Source of the DNA: Buttiauxella agrestis ATCC 33320
GTDB taxonomy: Bacteria > Pseudomonadota > Gammaproteobacteria > Enterobacterales > Enterobacteriaceae
Reading direction: 5' to 3'
NCBI RefSeq assembly: GCF_000735355.1
Contig: NZ_JMPI01000063.1
Coordinates: 62,001-126,000, forward strand
Length of the DNA stretch: 64,000 bases
Part shown: positions 44,691 through 52,378 of the stretch, one piece after another
Numbering within the stretch: the stretch's first letter is position 1
Layout of the letters: every line of letters starts with the position of its first letter
Program-made: the position numbers and the translations under genes
Notes under the pieces: model-generated
Databases searched by the model: none
Told to the model about the DNA's origin: nothing
Seen by the model: only the letters and a program-made list of their open reading frames with translations

Positions 44691-46712
44691 ATGGCCTCAG
44701 ACGGCACCCGCTTTACCTTCATCGCGGGGCGCACTCCTGCGGACACCTTCGCGGTGGTGGGCTTTAAATTAAAGCAGTCTCTCTCTTCCCTGTTCAGCCT
44801 GGAGATCACCGTCGCCTGCAATGACCCGGCGATTGGCTTTAAAGCTATTCTCGATGAATTCGCGCTGCTCACCATCTGGCAGGGCGATGTGATCAAGCGC
44901 CGGGTGCGCGGTATCGTCACCTTCTGCGAGCAGGGCGATTCCGGCAAACACCAGACGCTCTACCGCATGACGGTACGCCCCGAGTTCTGGCGCAGTTCAC
45001 AACGGCAGAACTGCCGCAGTTTTCAGAACTACGACATCCAGTACATCTTCGCAAAGCTGCTCAAAGAAATGCGTATCCGCACGCATGACGCCCTGTTGCG
45101 TCGTCCGCATCCGGCGCGGGAATTCTGCGTGCAGTTTATGGAATCGGATTACGATTTCATCGCCCGCCTCGCCGCCGAAGAAGGCATTTTTTTCTTCGAG
45201 GATGAATATCTCGATGACAGCGACCAGAAACTGACCTTCACCGATGACCGCTGCAACCTGCGCGGCCTCGGGGCTTTCCCGTACAACCCGAATGCCGCCT
45301 CGGAATCGTCCACCTACTGCATCAACACCTTTCGCCGCAGCGCGCAAATCCGCCCGGCAAAAGTCACCACAAAGGATTACACCTTCACCGCCCCCGGCTG
45401 GCAGGCGCAGTACCAGGAAGAAGGGGCAGACCTGTCTTATCAGCGTCCGGACTATGAAATTTTTGACTATCCGGGGCGTTTTAAGGATGAACAGCACGGT
45501 GCGGACTTTGCGAAATATCAGATGGACGGCTGGCGTAATAACGTCGATTTTGCCAGCGGCACCAGCAACTCCCCGCAGCTCCAGCCGGGGCGCTGGTTCA
45601 CCCTCACCGACCATCCGCGTGAGGATTTAAACAGCCCGTGGCAGGTGGTGTCGAGCGAAATTTCCGGCAACCAGCCGCAGGCGCAAATCGGCAGTTCAGG
45701 CCAGGGCACCACGCTCACCAACCGCTTTTATGTTATTCCGGCCACCCAGACCTGGCGCCCGACACCGTTGCCGAAACCGCTGGTGGACGGCCCGCAAATC
45801 GGCATTGTCACCGGTCCGGCCGGGGAAGAAATCTACTGCGACGAGCACGGACGTGTGACGGTGAAATTTGCCTGGGACCGCTATAACAAAAGCAACGAAG
45901 AAAGCTCGTGCTGGGTGCGCGTCTCCCAAGCGTGGGCAGGCACCGGCTTCGGCAACATCGCCATTCCGCGCGTCGGCCAGGAAGTGATTGTCGATTTCCT
46001 CAACGGCGACCCGGACCAGCCCATCATTACCGGGCGAACCTATCACGCCGCTAACCGCTCCCCGGGCGACCTGCCGGGGACTAAAACCCAGATGGCGATA
46101 CGCTCGCAGACGTATAAGGGTAATGGCTACAACGAATTAATGTTTGACGACCAGACCGGCCAGGAACTGCTGTCGATGCATGCCCAGAAGGACATGAGTC
46201 GGATAGTCAATAATCGAGATGCTTTCTGGGTAGGTGAAAATCAGCTGATGCATATCAAAGGCGAAAATCATTTACGAGTTGAAAGCGAAAAACGTGATTT
46301 AGTTAAAGAAGATTACTCACTCACTGTTTCACAGACTCTTCATATTAAAACTGAAGAAAATATGCTGATAGTAAATGGCAGTGAATATCACGTCAAAGCA
46401 GGCAGTAAAGTCACACTTGATGCAGGATGCGAGTTAACACTACAAGCCGGTGGTAACTTTATAAAAATTGACGCCAGCGGCATCCAAACCAGTGCAATTG
46501 TAAATATGGGGATGGGTTCTCCGGGTAAGGGTACTGAATGGAATGGGCAACTCCCGGATGAACTCACGCCTTCTCAGGGAAAATTAACATTGGGAAAAAA
46601 TAAGGCCGAATCGTCTGATATGACGGTTCGGCCTGAACTCGAAGAAGATATATGCCTGGAATGCATGATGAATTCAATGCGTGAAGATTCGGCAATAGTG
46701 GGTGGAAACTAA
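44691..46712 (+). CDS. vgrG: VgrG, type VI secretion spike protein
   Basis: A 673-aa tip protein of the T6SS tail. The N-terminal two-thirds is the gp27-like region; the gp5-like OB fold follows around 365-470 (GPAGEEIYCDEHGRVTVKFAWD, then QAWAGTGFGNIAIPRVGQEV), and a short beta-helix region with repeated polar segments ends the protein (residues about 500-640). The ATG at 44691 has AAAAGGA before it and gives MASDGTRFTFIAG. There is no large C-terminal toxin domain; the tail ICLECMMNSMRED is probably the adaptor-docking end. Base use changes sharply near 46,196 (codon about 502) from GC-rich to AT-rich. It has no T6SS structural genes beside it. Confidence 0.95.
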   Translation: MASDGTRFTFIAGRTPADTFAVVGFKLKQSLSSLFSLEITVACNDPAIGFKAILDEFALLTIWQGDVIKRRVRGIVTFCEQGDSGKHQTLYRMTVRPEFWRSSQRQNCRSFQNYDIQYIFAKLLKEMRIRTHDALLRRPHPAREFCVQFMESDYDFIARLAAEEGIFFFEDEYLDDSDQKLTFTDDRCNLRGLGAFPYNPNAASESSTYCINTFRRSAQIRPAKVTTKDYTFTAPGWQAQYQEEGADLSYQRPDYEIFDYPGRFKDEQHGADFAKYQMDGWRNNVDFASGTSNSPQLQPGRWFTLTDHPREDLNSPWQVVSSEISGNQPQAQIGSSGQGTTLTNRFYVIPATQTWRPTPLPKPLVDGPQIGIVTGPAGEEIYCDEHGRVTVKFAWDRYNKSNEESSCWVRVSQAWAGTGFGNIAIPRVGQEVIVDFLNGDPDQPIITGRTYHAANRSPGDLPGTKTQMAIRSQTYKGNGYNELMFDDQTGQELLSMHAQKDMSRIVNNRDAFWVGENQLMHIKGENHLRVESEKRDLVKEDYSLTVSQTLHIKTEENMLIVNGSEYHVKAGSKVTLDAGCELTLQAGGNFIKIDASGIQTSAIVNMGMGSPGKGTEWNGQLPDELTPSQGKLTLGKNKAESSDMTVRPELEEDICLECMMNSMREDSAIVGGN

Positions 46713-46716
46713 CATA

Positions 46717-47550
46717 ATGATACTGTCTGAATTACTCATTGTCAGCCATATGGCTAAAGAGGCTACTGCTTCATCGTATGCATTATTTGAAGCTGGATTA
46801 GTTGAAAATAAAGTGCTGCGAGAAATATGCGCATCTGCGAGTGACCGAATGAGATCTCTCTTTATTCACCCACAACTTGAATCATTAGTGTCCGTTGGTC
46901 CATGGCTTATAAAGATTACTGACCTGAATGACACTATTCCAGACGTTCTGGATAAACAAGGTGCGCTGAGAGGGATCATCATTTCCAGCCTTGCGTTACC
47001 ACAACTGGCAGAGCAATTATCCTGGGGATGTATCGTAAAATCTCCTGATGATAAAGGTCTGTTGTTGCGATTCTATACGCCTTATGTATTACAGCATTTA
47101 TCGCAACGTAACGATTTAAATGGATATTCGGCTCTTTTTAACGGGATCGATAAATGGTTTGTTCCCAATATGGATCAACAATGGTGGCCATTATCTTTAA
47201 CACCAGCTTTAAACACCGAATATGATAAGACCCACAAAACCATTGAACTCGATCAAGCTCTTTGGGAATTATTAAACGGTGACACCGACGTCAGCGCCTT
47301 GTTAAGAATCTGGATACAACAACCACAGAGTAAACATTTCCCAGCATGTATTCAGCGTGCAATGGTTCATAAGGCGCTCAATAAAGCTCAACAAGCGGGG
47401 TTATCACGACCCATTGATAAAAAAATATACGCCCTGCATTACTTGAGCGGCGGAAATAAAGAAATTCAATCATCTGATATGACTCGAGCACTCGAAAAAG
47501 TTACAGCGGGAAATATCACTCTCACCGAAGCACTGCTTCAGGAGACTTAA
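46717..47550 (+). CDS. DUF4123-type T6SS adaptor/chaperone
   Basis: A 277-aa protein lying 4 bp after vgrG. Its architecture (PWLIKITDLNDTIPDVL, then GCIVKSPDDKGLLLRFYTPYVLQ with FNGIDKWFVPN) is that of DUF4123 adaptors (Tap/Tec), which load a specific effector on its cognate VgrG. The ATG at 46717 has a GGTGGA 10 nt upstream; a GTG at 46702 inside vgrG is in frame but less likely. Position between vgrG and cargo genes supports the role. The family call is by pattern, not by a search. Confidence 0.8.
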   Translation: MILSELLIVSHMAKEATASSYALFEAGLVENKVLREICASASDRMRSLFIHPQLESLVSVGPWLIKITDLNDTIPDVLDKQGALRGIIISSLALPQLAEQLSWGCIVKSPDDKGLLLRFYTPYVLQHLSQRNDLNGYSALFNGIDKWFVPNMDQQWWPLSLTPALNTEYDKTHKTIELDQALWELLNGDTDVSALLRIWIQQPQSKHFPACIQRAMVHKALNKAQQAGLSRPIDKKIYALHYLSGGNKEIQSSDMTRALEKVTAGNITLTEALLQET

Positions 47551-47552
47551 CT

Positions 47553-48056
47553 ATGAGTCTACTTTCTCGACTGGAAAAAATAGATGCTTCATTAAATCGT
47601 TTCTGGGCTCGCTGGAGTCGCTGGTTACGCAGAGGGTTAATTCTTCTGGTTGTCATCTGGGGGGGTAATCTTGCCTGGGCGGTATTTTTTGGTCCACCGA
47701 CTGGAGGTGTTGCACTGATCATTCATAGTGAGATAGATCGTCCTATTCTTGGTTTTAGCGTTAATGGTGTCGCGGGGGGAAATGCTTTTGCACATGGGGG
47801 AGGTGCTCTTACATGCTGCGGAACAATTGAAGGTGATACTGCTGAAGTTATATGGACACTGGATATAACTCATTCTCAATATTTACAAGGAATGCGACTG
47901 GAAAAACGCCTTAAAACTCTGCCATTGCCGGAAAGAAAATGGGGAGAAGACAATTTGCATGTTCATTTCCTGCCAAATGATCAGGTCAAACTGGGGTGGA
48001 GTCGTGATGCATGGTCACCCTTTGAAATACGGCCCGAAATAAAGACTAAGAAATAA
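47553..48056 (+). CDS. DUF3304-like membrane protein, copy 1
   Basis: A 167-aa protein starting 2 bp after the adaptor stop. Residues about 28-46 form one transmembrane helix after a basic N-terminus (RWSRWLRRG), so the rest should be periplasmic. The body has IDRPILGFSVNGVAGGNAFAHGGGALTCCG, resembling DUF3304 proteins found in T6SS effector loci. Copy 2 follows 35 bp later and is nearly identical from residue 48 on, except for a short segment around 110-127 (THSQYLQGMRLEKRL here). Immunity or membrane-anchored accessory function is inferred, not shown. Confidence 0.75.
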   Translation: MSLLSRLEKIDASLNRFWARWSRWLRRGLILLVVIWGGNLAWAVFFGPPTGGVALIIHSEIDRPILGFSVNGVAGGNAFAHGGGALTCCGTIEGDTAEVIWTLDITHSQYLQGMRLEKRLKTLPLPERKWGEDNLHVHFLPNDQVKLGWSRDAWSPFEIRPEIKTKK

Positions 48057-48091
48057 ATAAAGGACAGAGTGATATTAAGGATCTCAAAAAT

Positions 48092-48610
48092 ATGAATTTA
48101 CTTTCCCGACTAGAAAAAATAGATGCGGCGCTGCATCGCTTTTGGGCACGCTGGAGCCGCTGGATGTGCAGAGGGTTAATTCTACTGATAATAATCTGGG
48201 GTCTGAACCTTGCCTGGGATGTCTTTTTTGGGCCACCGACTGGAGGTGTTGCACTGATCATTCATAGTGAGATAGATCGTCCTATTCTTGGTTTTAGCGT
48301 TAATGGTGTCGCGGGTGGAAATGCTTTTGCACATGGGGGAGGTGCTCTTACATGCTGCGGAACAATTGAAGGGGATACAGCTGAAGTTATATGGACACTA
48401 AGTACTACACGCACACAATATGATGCTGGTTTGCGTAAAGAAACCCGCCACAAAACTCTGCCATTGCCAGAAAGAAAATGGGGGGAAGACAATTTGCATG
48501 TTCATTTCCTGCCAAATAATCAGGTCAAACTGGGGTGGAGTAGTGATGCGTGGTCACCCTTTGAAAAGCGGCCAGAAAACAGGAATAAAAAAGGGAATAA
48601 TACTAAATGA
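48092..48610 (+). CDS. DUF3304-like membrane protein, copy 2
   Basis: A 172-aa paralogue of the preceding gene. The N-terminal 47 residues, including the transmembrane helix, differ at many positions, the central block (DNA 48233-48399) matches copy 1 at all but about three bases, and the segment around residues 108-125 (TTRTQYDAGLRKETRH) is different, followed by another nearly identical block up to the C-terminus. This pattern suggests duplication with gene conversion and diversification of one surface. It ends in an ATGA overlap with the large cargo gene, so the two are probably translated together. Confidence 0.75.
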   Translation: MNLLSRLEKIDAALHRFWARWSRWMCRGLILLIIIWGLNLAWDVFFGPPTGGVALIIHSEIDRPILGFSVNGVAGGNAFAHGGGALTCCGTIEGDTAEVIWTLSTTRTQYDAGLRKETRHKTLPLPERKWGEDNLHVHFLPNNQVKLGWSSDAWSPFEKRPENRNKKGNNTK

Positions 48611-50445
48611 ACAAGGAACAAATGATTGCGAGTGCCAACCGGGCGCAACAGAATGAAGATAGCCATTCAAACTCTTGTGGCCGTACCTGGCACCTGGGGT
48701 TATTTTTTGATGGTGTGGAACGTAATATTGAACAAGATGCAATAGAACATCGACTCAGTAATGTTGCACGTCTTTTTCGGGCATACCCGGATAGCAGCTC
48801 AAATACGAACAATTCCTGCTTTGATAAATTTTATTTTTCAGGTCTGGGTACTCCTTTCAAAGAGGAACTTTCTGCAAAACTACATGCAGCAATGGATGTT
48901 AGTATTGATAAATTTATTGATGAAGTTAAAAGCATTCCAAAAGATGCTATTGAGGACTCAGCCAAAGAAGTATTAAGCAAATCCTGGTATGAAATCCTGG
49001 ATAATCAATTTAAGAAACTTTGTAACCCTTTCGAATGGAAAAAGGTCACTACCGCTGCAATGGGTAAGATCATGACTAAAGTTAGCATTGAGTCAACACC
49101 ATGGTTACGAGATAGCAAAATTATGTCAACTATGTTTCTAACAGGTGTTGACACCAGAGTTTCATCAGCGAAAACTCGTTTTGAAAATTTCTTTAAAAAA
49201 ATCAACAGTAATAGCGCACTCCCTATAAAAAACATTTCCATTTCCATTTTTGGTTTTGATCTTGGTGCTACCCTCGCGCGAAAATTCATCGATGATCTAC
49301 TTAAAGATATTTGCCAAAAAGAAGTGACAAAAGATGTACCAGTAAAATATTTATATAACAAAGTTCCAGTAGATATAATATTTGCTGGTTTTTTTGATTG
49401 CTCACGCCATAGCCCTGCTAGTAGCAATAATGGGTTGGATTATTATGTCGCTTTGCTGGGTACTCCAGGAAAAAGCGTAAGTCTTTTTATGGGAGATAAA
49501 TCTATCGACCAGGATACTCCCTTACCTTCGATGGTGCGCAATGCTCTACATTTGGTTGCTGCGCATGAGCGTCGCCCATGGCGTGGAATCTATTCTTTGG
49601 GTAAGGGGAACTGGCAAGAAATATTGCTACCCGGAAGTAGTGAAGATATTGGTGGCGGATTACTGCCTGATGAACAAAAACCCAGTGCTGAATTATGCAG
49701 GGTGGCCCTGCATCAAATGTACCGTACCGCATATATGGCTGGCGTACCTTTCCCTGATTATCAAACTTTGCCCGAGCTATCAGCGACGGTTGCAAATTAT
49801 TTTTATATGAACGACACCATTGAAGGCCGTTCGGCACAATACTGGGCAAAACGCTATCAGTCTATCATCGGCTACCAAACACTCAGTACTCATGCCCAAA
49901 ATGCTCATCTTGACAGCTATTTTAACTGGCTTAGTCAACAGTACTATTTGTATTGCACAGAGCTGCAAAGAATAGATGCGGAAAAAGCAGACATTATGAG
50001 CACCATAACATTATCGACAGAAGACCCCGAATTACGGAAAAAAATAGCAGACAATCATCTTGCCAGAGAAACGCTGAAAAACAATTGGGGTTGGCTGGAT
50101 GATGTTAAAGATCAGGCGCGCTGGTTTATTAATAGTGTGATGACAAACCCTAATGAGACACGAATGCGAGTGGCCCCAAAGATTTATATTCCTGCATTCA
50201 GGCGGGCAAAAAAATTTCTGGAATACAGCGTTTGTGCTTATCAGCAAAAACCTATGCCTGCCTCAACAGATAACGCCCCAGAGGAAATTTTTACTTGGCT
50301 GGTTCACGATATTCAAAAAGTTGATCCGGCCTCCTCAATTAGTGTGGATTTCCTGGCTATTCGCTCATTCGAAGTACCTGAAGCAGAAGAAGACGAACCA
50401 GAAGCCGAGTCTCCAGCTGAAAACTCAACACCCGCCAATGCCTAA
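48607..50445 (+). CDS. Tle1/DUF2235-like T6SS cargo protein
   Basis: A 612-aa protein with DUF2235 (Tle1 phospholipase-like) features: an N-terminal WHLGLFFDGVERN segment, a nucleophile-elbow-like ISIFGFDLGATLARKF, then HERRPWRGIYS, PGSSEDIGGGL (Asp347) and, near the C-terminus, TWLVHDIQK (His567). The elbow in active Tle1 enzymes is GFSRG; here Asp218 replaces Ser (codon GAT at 49258). The family motif G-H-S-D-x-GGG also lacks its His. It may be an altered hydrolase, a non-catalytic carrier or a pore-type toxin. The tail is Glu/Pro-rich. It overlaps the previous gene and precedes PAAR by 22 bp. No signal peptide. Confidence 0.78.
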   Translation: MNKEQMIASANRAQQNEDSHSNSCGRTWHLGLFFDGVERNIEQDAIEHRLSNVARLFRAYPDSSSNTNNSCFDKFYFSGLGTPFKEELSAKLHAAMDVSIDKFIDEVKSIPKDAIEDSAKEVLSKSWYEILDNQFKKLCNPFEWKKVTTAAMGKIMTKVSIESTPWLRDSKIMSTMFLTGVDTRVSSAKTRFENFFKKINSNSALPIKNISISIFGFDLGATLARKFIDDLLKDICQKEVTKDVPVKYLYNKVPVDIIFAGFFDCSRHSPASSNNGLDYYVALLGTPGKSVSLFMGDKSIDQDTPLPSMVRNALHLVAAHERRPWRGIYSLGKGNWQEILLPGSSEDIGGGLLPDEQKPSAELCRVALHQMYRTAYMAGVPFPDYQTLPELSATVANYFYMNDTIEGRSAQYWAKRYQSIIGYQTLSTHAQNAHLDSYFNWLSQQYYLYCTELQRIDAEKADIMSTITLSTEDPELRKKIADNHLARETLKNNWGWLDDVKDQARWFINSVMTNPNETRMRVAPKIYIPAFRRAKKFLEYSVCAYQQKPMPASTDNAPEEIFTWLVHDIQKVDPASSISVDFLAIRSFEVPEAEEDEPEAESPAENSTPANA

Positions 50446-50467
50446 GAAAATAATTCAGGAATAAACA

Positions 50468-50746
50468 ATGAGAGCAATGATGACTCAAACCTGCCCAACA
50501 ACAACGGGCGGGAAAATACTTGAAGGTGTTCCGACGATCACCATCGCAGGATTACCGGTTGCACTGATCGGAATGAAAGCTTCCTGCCAGGTTTGTAAAG
50601 GAGTCGGGGCAATCACCCCCTTGGGTCCGCATCTGCAGACATTCAACGATATCCCCGTAGCTCTTCAGGGGGATATCGTTACTTGTGCTTGTCCTAAAGG
50701 GAGTAATACTCTTTTGCCACTGGTGCCAACGGTAACGGTTTTATAG
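50468..50746 (+). CDS. PAAR-domain T6SS tip protein
   Basis: A 92-aa protein starting MRAMMTQTCPTTTGGKILEG and containing repeated short glycine and proline turns (GVPTITIAGLPVALIG; LGPHLQTFNDIPVALQGD) with paired cysteines (CQVC, CAC), as in small PAAR/PAAR-like proteins that sharpen the VgrG spike. AGGA lies 8 nt before the ATG. It is the last gene of the accessory run and ends 9 bp before the convergent mtgA stop. Confidence 0.82.
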   Translation: MRAMMTQTCPTTTGGKILEGVPTITIAGLPVALIGMKASCQVCKGVGAITPLGPHLQTFNDIPVALQGDIVTCACPKGSNTLLPLVPTVTVL

Positions 50747-50755
50747 TTGTCTAAC

Positions 50756-51484
50756 TCACTTCAATTCATGCTGCGCCATAAACGATTCGCCACCTAGCTG
50801 GCGCATCTGGCGCAAAATCCATTGCTGGCGCTGCCGAACATAACCTGAAGGTGCATTCGCTTTAAAGCGAATGGGATTAGGTAATACTGCGGCAAGCAAA
50901 GCAGCTTCCGAGGCCGTCAGGCGACTTGCTGGTTTATGGAAGTAACGCTGCGAAGCTTCTTCCACGCCAAAAATTCCGTCACCAAATTCTGCGATATTCA
51001 GATACACCGTGAGAATGCGGCGTTTCGTCCACACCACTTCCATACCGAGCGTTATTCCCGCCTCCAGGCCTTTGCGAACATAGCTCCGTCCATCCCATAA
51101 AAACAAGTTTTTCGCCGTTTGCTGGGAAAGCGTTGACGCACCGCGAACGCGATTTTCATTGCGTTCATTGTGTGCAATGGCTTTTTCAATCGCGGAAACA
51201 TCAAACCCCCAATGGTCCGGGAATTTCTGATCTTCTGCCGCAATAACTGCAAGCCCCATCCACGGTGAGATTTCGTCCATGCTGACCCAATCTGAATGCG
51301 CCACGTAACCAAAATCACCTGAGAACCAGGCGCTGAATTGCCGTTCGACCATGACTGCCGAAAACGGTACCGGCATAAAGCTGAACAGGATTATCCCTAC
51401 CAACCAAACTCCCACCAGCGCCAGCGCAAAGCGTAATAGCCAACGCTTGAGGGTGGATAAGAGCGCAACACGCCCTTTCTTCAT
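50756..51484 (-). CDS. mtgA: Monofunctional peptidoglycan glycosyltransferase
   Basis: A 242-aa family GT51 enzyme polymerising glycan strands from lipid II. One N-terminal membrane helix (residues about 13-33) precedes the catalytic domain. Motif 1 with the catalytic Glu is [14 protein letters not shown], motif 2 [15 protein letters not shown], and motif 3 [15 protein letters not shown]. Its start overlaps elbB by 4 nt. Its 3' end abuts the accessory module with no terminator visible between. Confidence 0.97.
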   Translation of the reverse strand: MKKGRVALLSTLKRWLLRFALALVGVWLVGIILFSFMPVPFSAVMVERQFSAWFSGDFGYVAHSDWVSMDEISPWMGLAVIAAEDQKFPDHWGFDVSAIEKAIAHNERNENRVRGASTLSQQTAKNLFLWDGRSYVRKGLEAGITLGMEVVWTKRRILTVYLNIAEFGDGIFGVEEASQRYFHKPASRLTASEAALLAAVLPNPIRFKANAPSGYVRQRQQWILRQMRQLGGESFMAQHELK

Positions 51485-52134
51485 GCAATCATACTCACAA
51501 CGCGAGCCACCAGTTTTTCTATACCTAATGCCGCTTCATCAATGCGTGTGGCCAACATATAAGCAGGCGTCGTCACCACTTTGTGTTCTTCATCAACCAC
51601 GATGTCGTCAACCGGACATGGAACATGTTCAGCCCCCATCTCTTCAACAATTTCTGCCGTATCAATATCAGTGCCGATGGTCAAACGCACCGGAACATCG
51701 AGAATTTTTGGCAGCATCACCGGGGCAATACAGATAAAGCCAAGCGGTTTACCCTGTGCATGGCAATCGCGAGCCAGACGACGTAAATCAATATCCACCA
51801 CGCACTCGCTGCCGAGACTTGCAAAATTGCACAGGTTTTTCGCTGCCCCAAAACCACCAGGAACGATCAGCGCATCCAATTCGCTGGCATCGGCCTGAAC
51901 CAATGGCGTCACCACTCCACGGGTGATTCGAGCCGCCTCAACAAGCACATTTCGATGCTCTAAAGACTCATTATTAGCGAGGTGATTAATAACATCTGCT
52001 TGAGGTTTGTCGGGTGCAAAGCAAACAGCTTCAGCGCCAGAGCGAGCGATTGCTAACAGGGTAATAACAGCTTCCTGAATTTCGCTTCCGTCGTAGACCC
52101 CGCAACCACTGAGCACCACACCAATCTTCTTCAT
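51481..52134 (-). CDS. elbB: ElbB, DJ-1/PfpI-family glyoxalase-like protein
   Basis: A 217-aa member of the DJ-1/PfpI superfamily, close to E. coli ElbB (217 aa). The start [20 protein letters not shown] and the nucleophile-elbow cysteine region [12 protein letters not shown] are typical. Weak glyoxalase activity is reported for the family; its physiological role is unclear. It is upstream of mtgA with a 4-nt overlap. Confidence 0.95.
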   Translation of the reverse strand: MKKIGVVLSGCGVYDGSEIQEAVITLLAIARSGAEAVCFAPDKPQADVINHLANNESLEHRNVLVEAARITRGVVTPLVQADASELDALIVPGGFGAAKNLCNFASLGSECVVDIDLRRLARDCHAQGKPLGFICIAPVMLPKILDVPVRLTIGTDIDTAEIVEEMGAEHVPCPVDDIVVDEEHKVVTTPAYMLATRIDEAALGIEKLVARVVSMIA

Positions 52135-52250
52135 TCAGCTATTCCTTTTCATCACGCGACTTCCATCATTAGTTATGACGATTTGATCGCTATGCTTCAC
52201 ACATTTTACTGTTTCATGTAACAAACTATTTAAGATTTGCTATCTTAATG

Positions 52251-52378
52251 CCTGAGCAGCACACGAGATTATCGGCTGCGCCATTTGGATAAAGACTTAT
52301 AACTCAACGGCGCAGCCTACTTTTTCCCTGGTGTTGGCGCAGAATTCGCGCACCCCGGTTTATCCGGGGTCATTTTTT
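52251..52378 (+). ncRNA. arcZ: Hfq-dependent small RNA ArcZ
   Basis: The plus strand here ends with the segment CCCTGGTGTTGGCGCAGAAT and a terminator ACCCCGG-TTTAT-CCGGGGT followed by CATTTTTT, matching the processed 3' part of E. coli ArcZ (RyhA) from memory. A -10 like TATCTT lies at 52240-52245, so transcription probably starts near 52,251. The processed form, which activates rpoS and represses flagellar and other mRNAs, uses GGTGTTGGCGCA for pairing. The 3' end overlaps the arcB stop codon in antisense, as in E. coli. Confidence 0.88.

Noticed and set aside
44377-50755. Prophage or integrative element
   Set aside because: No integrase, transposase, tRNA target, phage structural genes or flanking direct repeats are visible; the genes fit a T6SS cargo set.
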